From assembly GCA_005784505.1 (NCBI GenBank), contig VCAZ01000005.1, forward strand, positions 6,511,390 through 6,575,389: a DNA stretch of 64,000 nt, written 5' to 3'. This document shows positions 1-13,272 of this stretch, piece by piece. Numbering within the stretch: position 1 is the first letter of the stretch; every line of letters begins with the position of its first letter. Made by a program: the position numbers and the translations under genes. The DNA is from Bagarius yarrelli. Lineage: Eukaryota > Chordata > Actinopteri > Siluriformes > Sisoridae. The notes beneath the pieces were generated by a model. That model was given only the letters and a program-made list of their open reading frames with translations, ran no database searches and was not told where the DNA came from.

Positions 1-299
1 AGGTCAGAATAATAAATATGGCGTGATTCCGGGACAGAAACTGCAATTAATCGTCCTCAGTTTCTCAGTAAAATGTCTTCAGGCTAAAATTTGACAGTGA
101 TAGTGTCAGTGAAGACGGCCAGCGATCTGATTCACATTCACCTCATCGGTTCTTCCGTCCGATCCATTTTTTCTCTAATTGTTCATAAAACGAATAAATC
201 ACCTAAAAAAAGGAAATAAAAGGACAGGACTGACATTTCAAACAGTGTCTCCAAAATTTATCTCTGCGGCTGTAACTGAGAGCGAAAGTCAGACTTCAA

Positions 300-1925
300 T
301 GTCAAAGAAACTCAATATGATAAACTACATCAGACGTTTACTGTGACTACATCAGACTTTATATCAGAAATTACATGAGTTTATATTATAAACTATATTT
401 GACTTTATATCAGAAACTACATCAGACTTAATATAAGAAACTACATCAGACTTTAAATAAGAAATTACATCAGACTTTAAATCAGAAACTACATTAGGCA
501 TAATATTATAAACTATATTAGACTTTTACTGTAACTACATTAGACTTTATATCAGAAACTACATCAGACTTTATATCAGAAACTACATCAGACTTTATAT
601 TATAAAATACATCAGACTTTAAATCAGAAACTATCATCAGACATCAGACTTTATATCATAGACTTTATATCAGAAACTACATCAGACTTTATATTAGAAA
701 CTACATCAGACTTTATATCAGAAACTACATCAGACTTTATATCAGAAACTACATCAGACTTTATATTAGAAACTACATCAGACTTTATATCAGAAACTAC
801 ATCAGACTTTAATATTAGAAACTACAAACTACATCAGACTTTAAATAGAAACTACATCAGAAATTACATCAGACTTTAAATCAGAAACTACATTAGGCAT
901 AATATTATAAACTATATTAGACTTTTACTGTAACTACATCAGACTTTATATATCAGAAAACTACATCACAGTTTGTATTATAAACTACATCAGACTTTAT
1001 ATTATAAAATACATCAGACTTTAAATCAGAAACTACAGCAGAAACTCATTAGACTTTATATCAGATTAGAACTTATAATCAAAACTACATCAGACTTTAT
1101 ATTAGAAAACTACATCAGACTTTATATTAGAAACTACATCAGACTTTATATCAGAAACTACATCAGACTTAATATTTATATAATAAACTACATCAGACTT
1201 ATAATATACATTAGAAATTAAACACTCAGACTTTATATCAGAAACTACTTTAGACTACATCAGACTTTATATTCAGAAACTACATTCAGACTTTATATAA
1301 AACAGAAACACTACATCAGACTTTTACTATATTAGAAATCAGACGAAACTACATCAGACTTTAGAAACTACCTCATAGTATCTTTTAGAAACTACATCAG
1401 ACTTTATATAGAAATCATAGACTTTATATCAAAACTACTTTATATTCAGACTTTACTTATATTAGAAACTACATCAGACTTTATATCAGAAACTACATCA
1501 GACTTATATACATCAGACTTTATAATAGAACATAAACTACAATCAGACTTTCAGAAAACTCAGAAACTACATCAGACTTTATATTAGACTTTATATCAAA
1601 CTACTACATTAGACTTTTTCAGAAACTACATCAGACTTTATATTAGAAACTACATCAGACTTTATATTATAAACTACATCAGACTTTATATCAGAAACTA
1701 CATTAGACTTTATATCAGAAACTACATCAGACTTATACAGACTTTCAGAAATCCAGACTTTACTATCAGAAACTAAAACTTTAAATCAGACTTTATAAAC
1801 TCATTAGACATCAGACAGACTTTATAAAATACTACATCAGACTTTAATCAGAAAAACTACATCAGACTTAATTATATTATAAAATACATCAGACTTTATA
1901 TTAGAAACTGCATTAGATTTATTGG
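300..1925. repeat. 24-bp tandem satellite in a thsd7a intron
   Basis: About 60-70 degenerate copies of a 24-base unit built from ACATCAGACTTTATATCAGA plus AACT, with small deletions and insertions. It yields repetitive spurious ORFs (such as 973-1221). Confidence 0.95.
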
Positions 1926-2063
1926 AATCTGATTTGCATAGTCTGCTCCAGTCCGAGTTTGTAATCAGTGTAAATTAAACACAGGGTTTTAGTGTTATAA
2001 TCCGACAAACTTTCGTTCCAGGGTTTAAATTCCGACGGCGAAAGATCACTAACTTCCCGACAG

Positions 2064-2243
2064 GCGGCGAGGGCAGCTGTGCTCACCTGGTGGAGGCTTT
2101 GAGGGTGTGCCCTGCGACGAGAGCCCAGCTGTTACAGCTGGCAGCTACGAGGCTGGGAGCAGTGTCTCCCTGCCGAGGAGGACGCCGAGTGCGGGACAGG
2201 AAGTCAGTTCCCAGAGAGCCGCTGTGTCGACGCTGACGTGACG
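2064..2243 (+). CDS. thsd7a: thsd7a internal exon, reading frame disrupted
   Basis: An acceptor (cttcccgacag) precedes family-like residues spread over three frames: [12 protein letters not shown], then PCDE, then [25 protein letters not shown]. No single frame carries all of them. The end shows a tandem TGACG TGACG before a good donor (gtgaga); removing one copy restores the phase needed by the next exon at 4592. Either the assembly has several indels here or this exon is decaying. All later exons are intact, which favours sequence error or a polymorphic allele over a dead gene. Confidence 0.6.
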
Positions 2244-2921
2244 GTGAGACGCACCAAATATCCACTGTAGTGTTTTACATAATTATGCAAATTTATACAA
2301 AACTATTTTACTAATTGTTTTTATACTAAAAACTTTATAAAATCAGATTAAAAAAATATTTTTTTTATTTCAAATTGTTTAATTCTTTAACACTTTTTTT
2401 GCAGGGGTTTAATAATAAAAAAATATATAAATTAATTAAATTAATAAGCAAAATAAAAATATATAATAATATAATAAAGTTTTAAAACTTAAGATTATCT
2501 ATATAATTTTTATAAGGTCACCAGACACATTTTTTCAGATTCATTCCTAAGAACGAGTCGTCGTTACCATGGAAACATGATAGAAAGGCAGCTTTAGGAT
2601 GAACCTTTGTGCTTAAACTCCCATCAGAGCTGCAAAGCTCCTGCCCTCCGACCAATCAGAACGCAGGATTCAGCATAACAGATTTAGCTGACGTTTATAC
2701 TTTAATACATTTACAAACGAATAAAAGCTGCACAACTTCCCAAGCCGGTCTGTTTTTCCTCCCGCCTGCTGTCGGTGTCGGGATGTCATGTGTAAGACTT
2801 TACAAGCATCTAATAAATAAATAAATGTTGCTGTTTGTCGGCTGAGAGATGCTGAAAATCTGCAGCGAGATTAAAACAATCAACACTGACATGAACCAAA
2901 GCTTAAAGCTCCATCTGTGAC

Positions 2922-2994
<73 letters not shown>

Positions 2995-3268
2995 TTAAAA
3001 GAACCGTTTTTGGGTTTTTTTTTACACTAAAGTGATTCAGGTTTTATTTGCACTCCTGAAGGCACGTGTGAAAGTGTGTCTAGAGGTTTTTATTCTCTTT
3101 GTGGCACCTAAATAAAAAAAACAAATGTTGAAAATTTACCTTTTTAGCGCATCTTATTTTAAATCTAAATCTTATTATCAGACTTTTATTTTTATATTAT
3201 TTTAAAAATCAATTTTGTTTTAGTTTTGATCAGATTTATAAACATGTATCATACAAATGTAACTGTAA

Positions 3269-3314
<46 letters not shown>

Positions 3315-3549
3315 ATACGGGTTTGTACGGGTTTATACATCCTGATAGGGACCTAAACCTGAATATACACACAGACACATGGGGACTTGTGTCACAGTGG
3401 GGACCAAAATTGATGTCCCCATGGGTTAGGGTTAGGGGTTAGGGGTTAGGGGTTAGGGGTTAGAGTTAGGGATTAGGGGTTAAGGTAAGGGAATAGAAAA
3501 TACAGTTTGTACAGTAAAAAAAAAAACATTACACAAGGATAGCCAATTA

Positions 3550-3580
<31 letters not shown>

Positions 3581-3641
3581 ATTTTAGGAGTATTTTTTTT
3601 TTTTACTTTTTTCTTTATTTCAAAGCCCAATTTGTAAATAT

Positions 3642-3672
<31 letters not shown>

Positions 3673-3953
3673 TTCATTAGCTTTAGGTTAAACCCTATTT
3701 TCATATTTTAAAATGATTTTTTATTATAAAAAATGTAACATTTCTTTTCCTGTCTTTGTCCATCATCACGGGAAAACATTGTAAGTTCATTGTTCTAAAG
3801 AAAAAGTTAACAGCTCTTCATGTAGGTGTGTGTTTTACTGCGTGTGTGTGAGGTGTGTGTGGGTGTGTTAGCGTTTTTTTCGGCTTCTCATACATCCCCG
3901 GCGGAGCTGCTAGTGATATTTGAACTTAATGGAAAATGTAGGAAGGTTCACAA

Positions 3954-3986
<33 letters not shown>

Positions 3987-4071
3987 CCTGAATTCGAACA
4001 CTTCCTGAGGGAGTTGCCAGAAAACCTTGTACACTCGGCAAACCTTGAAAAGTCTGGTATATTTTAAGCCT

Positions 4072-4111
<40 letters not shown>

Positions 4112-7100
4112 AAGATTTCATCATAAAATAGGTCATGGTTTTCATTGACGAGTAAAGTGAGGTTCTGTGTTATTACAACCTCCAGCCGTTTGACATTTCC
4201 TGGTGTTTGCTGTCTGTCACAGCGCTTCTTTCTCCACATCATCATCATCATCTTCTTCTTCCTTTACGCCGCTAAAGCTGCAGCTCGGAGTGACAGCTGA
4301 CTGACTTCACATACTAAGGAAATTCAGTTTGTTTATTGTTTTTTTTCTTCTTCCTTGTTTATCTTCTAATCAGTGTCACAATTTTACCTACTTTACATAG
4401 CCAAAAGTGCAGAAGTATTGGAACACTTCTACTCCAGAACATCCAGAACACAGCATGTCTTCATGGAGATCAGGGGATTTGTACGCAGGGACATTGTCAT
4501 GCTGGGACAGGGTTCGAGTCTCGCAGAAGTGTATTGTTTGCATCATGGGGGTTTTATATCAGGCTGTGATCAGTGTTTTTTGTCTGCGCAGGTAATGAAG
4601 TGAATCATGAGCTATGTGATGACGCGTCTCTCCCCGGCCCTGTCTCTTGCGTCGTCCCGTGTCCTAACGAGTGCGTCCTCAGCCCCTGGACGTCGTGGTC
4701 CACCTGCTCGCAGACATGCTCCAGCAAAACAGCCGATGGCAGACAGACGAGAACGAGAGCCATTCTAGCATTTAGCGCTCGAGAAGGTAACAGAAAGGAC
4801 ATCTTGACACGTCCAGGTGCTGGTTTTGCTTTTGTCTAGAAGTTTCCAACAAATCCGAGGTCGCATTTAAACTGAAGATCTGATTTTGTGATTATATATT
4901 TTTTGATGACCTGCCTACGTTTTCTTTTGAAACTGATTCGATATCTGCATTTACACTATACATGGCAAAACAACCCGATGTAGACGTACTGACCGGAAAA
5001 GAAAGTAAAAAAACGGTGCCATAATTAACGAACGCAATGGACAATGAAATGACTCGCATTTGACTCGCATGGACACATGAAAAGCTGATCTGTCTACTTA
5101 CACAGGAGACGCTAATGTACGTATCCAATTTATTTCCAGATATAAATGAGACCTAAAAACCAATCTCTGGTCATGGGTCAAATCCCATCTGTACCACATT
5201 GGAGGAAAAAAAATCTGAATTAAGTCACATAATACATGCAGTGTAAATACCACCACGGTGGACTGGACTAGCCGGGTTTGTGCTTATAATGCTTCCTTAT
5301 GTGCTTATAATGCTTCCTTATGTGCTTATAATGCTTCCTATAGCCAGATAGGTTAAAGTTCTAACTAAGAATATCCTGTCTGTTTTTCTGGTTAGTGTTA
5401 TCAGATTAGCTATTATTTAACAAATTTAACATTTCATCAGTATATGCATAAAATATTTTAAGGTCTAACCAGGGTCGGAAACCTAGCCGAGAAATCCTCC
5501 AGAAAGATTTCTTTAATATTTACGTTTACTTAAATTGTTATTCTATTTGAGACATTAGGAGTTTTGCAGATAAAATGCAGTTTAAAATGAATATAAATAT
5601 AAAAATGCACGCTATAAATTGCCTCTGGATGCTCTGAAAATCCATGTGAACTCATTAGAAAGGCAAAAAGCATCGAATTAGCATGCTGCAACCTCGACAA
5701 GTCCACGACTCGTGTCAGGTCATTCGCTCGAACGGGGTTTGTTTGGCGAAATTGTTTTTAAGTGCCCTTGTTTTTTTTCTGAAGACGAGACTTACTTTCA
5801 TCTTTATCATGAGTATGTGCCATCTGTCTTCTGCGTTCGGCAGACCTTTCGCCCTGCTGCCTAACAGAAGACCCACAAACGAAACACTTCAAATCAGACC
5901 GAAAGCTTTTCATGCATTATGGATGTGTTTGAGAATGGATTCCAGCCAGACGGCAGAAAAACGAAAATGTATAAGGCAAACAAGGTTTTTTTTTGGACCC
6001 TGGACCTTCTGAACTAAAGCACTTTATTTAAGATCAGTTGTCTCTGTGTGGAGGTTGATTTTCGGTTATTATCCCTCCCATGAGAACGACTATGCTGTAA
6101 AGCAAAACCGTTTGATAAAAGCCAAAAATACAGCCGTGTTTTTCACACTGGAAGATGGTGTTAGTTCTCGCAGCCTTGAAGAACCAAAGGTGTGAATTCC
6201 GACACAGAAAACAGAAACAGGATCAGCAGACAGTGTAAATGAAGCCATAAAAAATTGAATGCCTTTGGGTAAAGATCTTCATCTCCTGATAAAGAGGAGT
6301 CAGTTTTCAAAGAGTTGAACCTTTGAGTCACTTCATGCCGTCCCAGATTGATCTCTCACTGTTACGTTCATCAGCATTCGGAGTTGTTTGTCAGTATAAA
6401 ATAATAACTGGCTGATTTGGGGGAAAAAATCAACGAGTCGCTTGGGAGTCAAATGAGTCGAATTTAGCTGGTGAGATGACCTACATGAATTGATTCACTA
6501 AATGATTTAGTGGGTAGGCTGGTGAAAAAAGATATTAGGCTAACTGTGAGTCAAAAGAGTCGAATTTAACTGGTGAGACGAGTTACATGATTTGAATCAC
6601 TAAATGATTCAGTGGCTAGGTTAGGGGAAAATGGTATTAGGCCAGCTGTGAGTCAAATGAGTTAATTTAATTAGTAAATCAGATGATTCACCGGTTTCTT
6701 TTGGAAAGGAAATAGCAACCAGCCATTTCAGAGCTGAAAAAGTGGCTATTTTAGGGGAAAAAATTAACCACCTGGGATTCAAATGAGTCAAGTAATCTGA
6801 TTCACTGAATATGTCAGCGTATCAACCCCTACCGCTGCTGGTAATTAAATTAGACTTGAAGTATATGAGTATGGAACATGATAAGCATTTGTTAAGCATT
6901 TTGTCCCCGCCCGTATCATTTTAAACCAGATATTATTAGTAATAGTAATATTCTAGTATTAGTAAATGGACTTAGGATGTCTTTGTGTGTTAGGATGTCT
7001 AAGGACTTCCTGGTAGTCGAGCGTTGTTTAGACATCGCTGGTAGAAATCATTATTTCTGTGAGGCGAGGCGAGTACTACCCTTAGTGGTGGTTTATGGAG

Positions 7101-9389
7101 TAAATTAGACCTCAATTAAGCCTGGTTGCATGTGTGTGTGTGCATCCAGGAGGCTCCAGCTGTCCGAATGCTAGCACGCTACAGGAAATGAGGAGCTGTA
7201 ATGATCATCTCTGCGTGGTTTATCACTGGCAGACGGGACCCTGGGGGCCCTGCACCGAGGAAACCTCAGTCACCGTGCTTAACTCAACCCGGGCTACGTC
7301 CTCCGGACAGGGCAAGACATCCTGCACGACGGGCATGCAGACCCGCAAAGTCATCTGCATCAAGGTCAACGTGGGGCAGGTCCCACCCAAAAAGTAAGTA
7401 GACATCCAGTGTATTATATTTATATAACACCATGGCCAAAAGTTTGTGGACACCTTACCAGCATACCCACATAACTTTGTCTTACCCAAACCTGTCCACA
7501 AAGTCACCTAAAATGTCTTTGTATGTTACATCATTCCATTCATCCTTTACTAGAACTAAGAGACTACATGCTATGTATTAATTAGAGCAGAAGATTGGAG
7601 TCCTAATTCTGACTCAGCACCTGTAAACTAGAACCCTGACTGAACCCCAGACCTCCTCATCTTAACATTAGTGTCTGATCTCATTAATACTATTGGAAAT
7701 GAATGATCAAATCCACACAGTCACATGACCTGAACTAGTGGAAAACCTGCACAGTTCTGGAAATCTGGAGATTATTATAGAAGGAAAAGTGAAACAACAT
7801 AGATATTTTTTAAAAACACACATGGATGTGACGGTCAGATGTCCCAATACTTTTGGCTGCAAGGCTGGTTTTAAACATTTCATTTTCGGTACTGATTAGC
7901 AGATAAAGCGCAGCGGTACACGGATCCTCCTCAGTTTGATGTATTTAGGTTCGATGTTCTTGACGTTACAGTGGCCTTTCTGTCAGCTTGATTCCGTCTC
8001 TCCGTTTTCTGTCATCTCTTGTCAACGAGCCGTTTCTGTTTCTGTTCACTCCAGCTGGCAGGATGTGATCTGTGAGACTGTTGTGTGTGAAATCTCAGAA
8101 GATCAGCAGTTTCTTTACCACACACACACACACACCAGCCTGTCTGGCACCAAGCAAGTTACTGAGACGTTTGTGGACTTTTACACTTGATGCTCTTTCT
8201 TCAGCTTCCCGAAACTTAACCGAAGCTCACGACCTTAAAAATTGCACTGCTGCAATGCGATCGTCTGATTGGATAATAGGGACGGGAATTTGATTATTTA
8301 TCGTTGAGAAAATAATCAGTTGGATGTCCTTATCCAGAAGGACTTACATTTATCTCTTTTATACAACTGAGCAATATGGAGTTAAGGGCTTTGGTGGTGT
8401 TGGGAATCGAACCCCGATCTTCCAATTAGCAGTCCAACACCGTAACCACTGCGCTACTACATCCCCAGCAAAATTTTTATTCAGTTCTTCCAGAATTTTC
8501 CAGCTTTTTTTTGGGTTTGAATTGCTGACCGAATGCCAAAAACTGCGGTGCATGTTGCGATGTTTTTAGGTGCTTTGCTGCAATGAAATTGCGGGCTGGA
8601 ATTTAACACGCAGTAGCAAAATGCATGCTGTGTAAAACGCCACTTTCTTGCTGTACTGTTTGTCTGTAAATACAATTAGCTAGATACATTAGCATATTAA
8701 CACACTTCCGAAATAAAAAAAAATAAAGGAAGGGCGTTCTGCAACGAAGTCTTTACGTTTTGGGCGGGGCTTTACCATGAAGCGTCACTGTGATTGGATA
8801 AACTGATAAAATAATGCACAGGGATTGGATGAATTTGCGTTATTAGTTGCACCTGGACGTGCTGAAATCATTCTGTGCATTCCGCACCAATTGATCTCTT
8901 TACAGTGACATTTCATGGTAAAGCCCCGCCCAAAATCTAAGGACTTCCTCCTTATCTTATTTTAAAAATGTGCAAATTGTATTCACTTCCTTTAAGTTTA
9001 AAACATAGATAAATATATTGATAGACAAATCCATCAATTAGCGATCGTCGATCAGTCCTGCCCATTCCTATTAGATAATAATAACAGATGATGAGCGCAT
9101 TTAATTTAATCCCGGGTCCATGTTTGCGCTGAAGGTATTTCTAAGTCGCAAAATTGTGAAGGAAACTAAATCTTGAAAAATGAAAAACTGATTTAACACA
9201 CATGATTAGCATAAAGGCTAAAAGCTTAATGTCATTCAGCACTCAGTGGTTCTCCATTAGTACTCCAGTAGTACTGTATGAGGACACGGAGCTCAGAGCG
9301 GTACTCAACCCGGTTCTGGAGTGTTTCTGGAGTTAAGAGTCTCAGAGTGGGCTAATGAGGGCTGTGCACTTGTTTGTTTGTTACACATT

Positions 9390-9425
<36 letters not shown>

Positions 9426-10417
9426 AATATCCGAGTGGCATAGAGTGCTTCGGGGAAAATGCAGTCTGCACTCAAACGCTGTCTCTTCACTCCAGGCAAA
9501 AACCAGGCAGCTGAAAAACAGCTCTAAACGCGCAAAAGCAAACATGCTAATTAGCGTTGTTATTTTTCAAACAGCTTAATTTCCCCGTAACGCATTTTTA
9601 GTAATTATGGGCGCCGGATTTTTACAATTTAATCAATAAACAGTGAGAAACGTGCAGCTGAATCACTAAACACTTCTACCGATCGACGGTTAGCATGTAG
9701 CACGACGACAGCGGGGCTCCCGGGGACGACACACGACTAGTGACTGGAAGTTTTTCGATCTTTTTTATTTGCCGTCATTTGATATGGAATAATTATTAAA
9801 CCCGAATGACAGACAGGAAATGCGAGAGTATTAAACGCAATTATCATTTTTTTTATCATCGTCATCTTAATTATAGTCTTTTATTTTAATTCATCCAAAT
9901 ATTTAAACACATTTAATCCAATATATTCAACATAGAAAAACACAACCTAATTGTTCAAACTACAGTCTATAGCGAGACAGTTAGTGAGACAGACAGATAT
10001 AGTCAAAACTACAGTCTACAGCAGGACAGACAGATATAGCCAAAACTACAGCCTACAGTGAGACAGTTAGTTAGACAGACAGATATAGCCAAAACTACAG
10101 TCTACAGCGAGACAGTTAGCGAGACAGACAGATATAGTCAAAACTAGAGTCAGAGAATCAGACAGATTTAGTCAAAAGTAAATTCAGAAAGACAGACAAA
10201 TATAGCCAAAACTACGGTCTTGGAGGCAGACAGATTTAGCCAAAACTACATTCAGAGAGACAGACAGAAATAGCCAAATCTACAGTCAAAGATACAGACA
10301 AATTCACACAGAACTACAGTCAGAGAGACAGACAGATACACAAACAAAACTGTAGTCAGACAAATCAACAGAAAGACAGACAGGTAAACAGATATCTAAA
10401 TCATCCTATATCCCCCG

Positions 10418-10452
<35 letters not shown>

Positions 10453-11029
10453 TGTGAATGTATGTTGTCTTTCCTGTCTCCAGCTGGGATTGAGTTTTTG
10501 ACCTGAAGGCTGGTGAGCAGTGATTAGCAGTGAGATTAACGCAGTGAGACTAACGCAGTGAGATTAACGCAGTGAGATTAACGCAGTGAGATTAACGCAG
10601 TGAGACTAACGCAGTAACGCAGTGAGATTAACGCAGTGCTGAAGGTTTTTTCCTCTCCTGGATGTTGGTGATGATGCTTCCTGGTTTTGCGTGGGCTGCA
10701 GATAAACACGGCGCTTCTCCTCGATTCAGCGCTGACGACAGTTTAGTCCTAATTGAAAAATAATGACAGCTTGCAGAAGGCAGGGAACGGATATTTCCGC
10801 TGTTCCTGATGAAGAAGTGTGTGAGCTGTTTTTTAACGATATCAGCGGAATCCGTCGGAGCCGTGAAGAGGACGCGAGTGTGTTTCAGTCGGGTGATTCC
10901 TGCCTGGTGTGTGGTGTCACTGTTCCTCCCAGGAGATGGAGGAGTTTAGCGTCAGTCATGTGCTGCTGCCGCCGTAGAGCTTCTTAAACTGTTTCAAATG
11001 CTTTAAACTCAATGAAAGTTCAGCAAAAT

Positions 11030-11105
<76 letters not shown>

Positions 11106-12036
11106 TTATCTACCCATCTATCCATCTATATGCCTGTCTATCTGTCTCTGTCAGTCTGTCTGTCTATCTATTTGTCTGTCTGGCTGGCTATTCATATGCC
11201 CTTCTGTCTGTCTGTTTGTCTCTCTGTCTGTCTATCTATATGTCTGTCTGTCTGTCTGTCTGTCTATTGATTATCTGATCCCATCAAGTGGATGGAAAAC
11301 GCTTAGGAGACTGTCTTCACTGCCATCACTATTGTCAGTCTGCGTCTGTGTCAGTGTGTGTGTGTCAGTGTGTGTGTGTGTGTGTGTGTAATTCATCCAG
11401 ATTACAGTGACCCATCACTCATAAACGAGACACAGGGGAAAGCGGATTATGGCAGGATGATTGAATCAGTGGGGTATTAAGGGTAAAGGAAGTGATCTGT
11501 CTCACTGCACTTTTCTCCTCTAATCTACAGCTGCAACTCCTGAACTGAATTTATAAAAGAGGAAGATTCTAGAATCGCCACTGCTTTACTGCCGCTGAGG
11601 ACACCAGTCGCCGCTGCGGCTGCTGCAGATTATTGTTCTATCCGATTTGAGGCCTCGAGGTGCTGCGTCACTGCCCAGATTTGCATTAATCCTGGCAGAC
11701 GTGCGGTTTTATTCTCCGTCATGTTTGTTTGGTCGCTGCTGTATTTATTATTCGATTACATTTTGTTTTTTCTTCTGGAGGGAAGCAGGTGTGTGAAGTG
11801 ACAGGAAATCACAGCTGATCATCACCAACCATTCAGATCAATACCACCAGATCAAATTCCCACTGGATCATCACAGAAAATGGGCGTGTCCTATTGGAAC
11901 ATTCTGTGTGCTGTGTTCTGATTGGTCAAAAGCCATTATGTTTACTGTATCTATAAGCGGTTAACTTTTTCTCTCTTGTTCTTTCTTTATTCCTTTCTTC
12001 CCTCTTTCCTTCCTTCCTTCCTTCCTTGTTTCCATC

Positions 12037-12070
<34 letters not shown>

Positions 12071-12107
12071 GAAACAAGTGAAAATAAAATCATGAATTTA
12101 GAAGGTT

Positions 12108-12150
<43 letters not shown>

Positions 12151-13233
12151 ATGTCCAGAAGCTCCTCGTCCTCCGTCAGTGAGACAGTGCACTCTACCCT
12201 GTAGGAAGGACTGTGCAGTAACTGAGTTCAGTGAGTGGACGGCGTGTCCTGCGTCCTGTGAAGCAGGTTTGATTCCCGCTGTAGAAATGGCGAGTGGAGC
12301 TGAGAGATCTGTGAAGTTTCACTCTGTTCATGTGACTTTGCTCGTCTCAGGATTCGCCGCTCAGAACAACCAGTCGCGTTTCCGTCTCATCACCCAGAAG
12401 CCGACGAACGGAGGAGTGGAGTGTCCCGAGACGCTGTATGAAGAGAGAGAGTGTGAGATCCAACCTGGTCCCGCCTCCCTGTGTCCCGGGTACAGGTATG
12501 TACTCCACACTGTACACACTGTCTCATTCTATCAGCTTTTACACTCCACACTGTACACACTGTCCCACTCTATCATCTCACACCACACTATATACACTGT
12601 CTAACACCATCAGCTCTCACACTCCTCACTGTACACACTGTCTCACTCCATCAGCTCTCACACTCCTCACTGTACACACTCTCACTCCATCAGCTCTCAC
12701 ACTCCTCACTGTACACACTGTCTCACTCTTTCAGCTCTCACACTCCTCACTGTACACACTGTCTCACTCCATCAGCTCTCACACTCCTCACTGTACACAC
12801 TGTCTCACTCCATCAGCTCTCACACTCCTCACTGTACACACTCTCACTCCATCAGCTCTCACACTCCTCACTGTACACACTGTCTCACTCTTTCAGCTCT
12901 CACACTCCTCACTGTACACACTGTCTCACTCTTTCAGCTCTCACACTCCTCACTGTACACACTGTCTCACTCTTTCAGCTCTCACACTCCTGCGCTTTAT
13001 GCAATATGATGCAAACCTGTGAAATGTTTTAAAAACAGCATTTTAGAGCTCGAAGGAAGCAAAATAACCGCATCGCCTGCAGATCCGCAGAGAATTAAAC
13101 AGAACGCTGCCGTTACAGTGTTACAGACCGTTATCCAAGATTCCAACTGATACAGCAACCTGGGATTAAAGGAAAGAAGGAAGAAGGGACGGAGGAAGAG
13201 AGAGAGGGAGGGAGGGAGGAGGAGAGAAAGGGA

Positions 13234-13272
<39 letters not shown>

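Noticed and set aside
973..1221. YIRLYIRN-repeat ORF
   Set aside because: Product of the 24-bp satellite.
10763..10987. 74-codon ORF in a thsd7a intron
   Set aside because: No recognisable domain, no fitting splice sites; likely chance in a GC-richer patch.
12500..12990. Regular repeat array that could suggest a CRISPR
   Set aside because: Units are contiguous with no unique spacers, and the genome is a vertebrate.
12438..13032. Two overlapping ORFs of about 190 codons with repeats like SHSSLYTL
   Set aside because: They are translations of the 41-bp minisatellite; the real exon ends at 12495.
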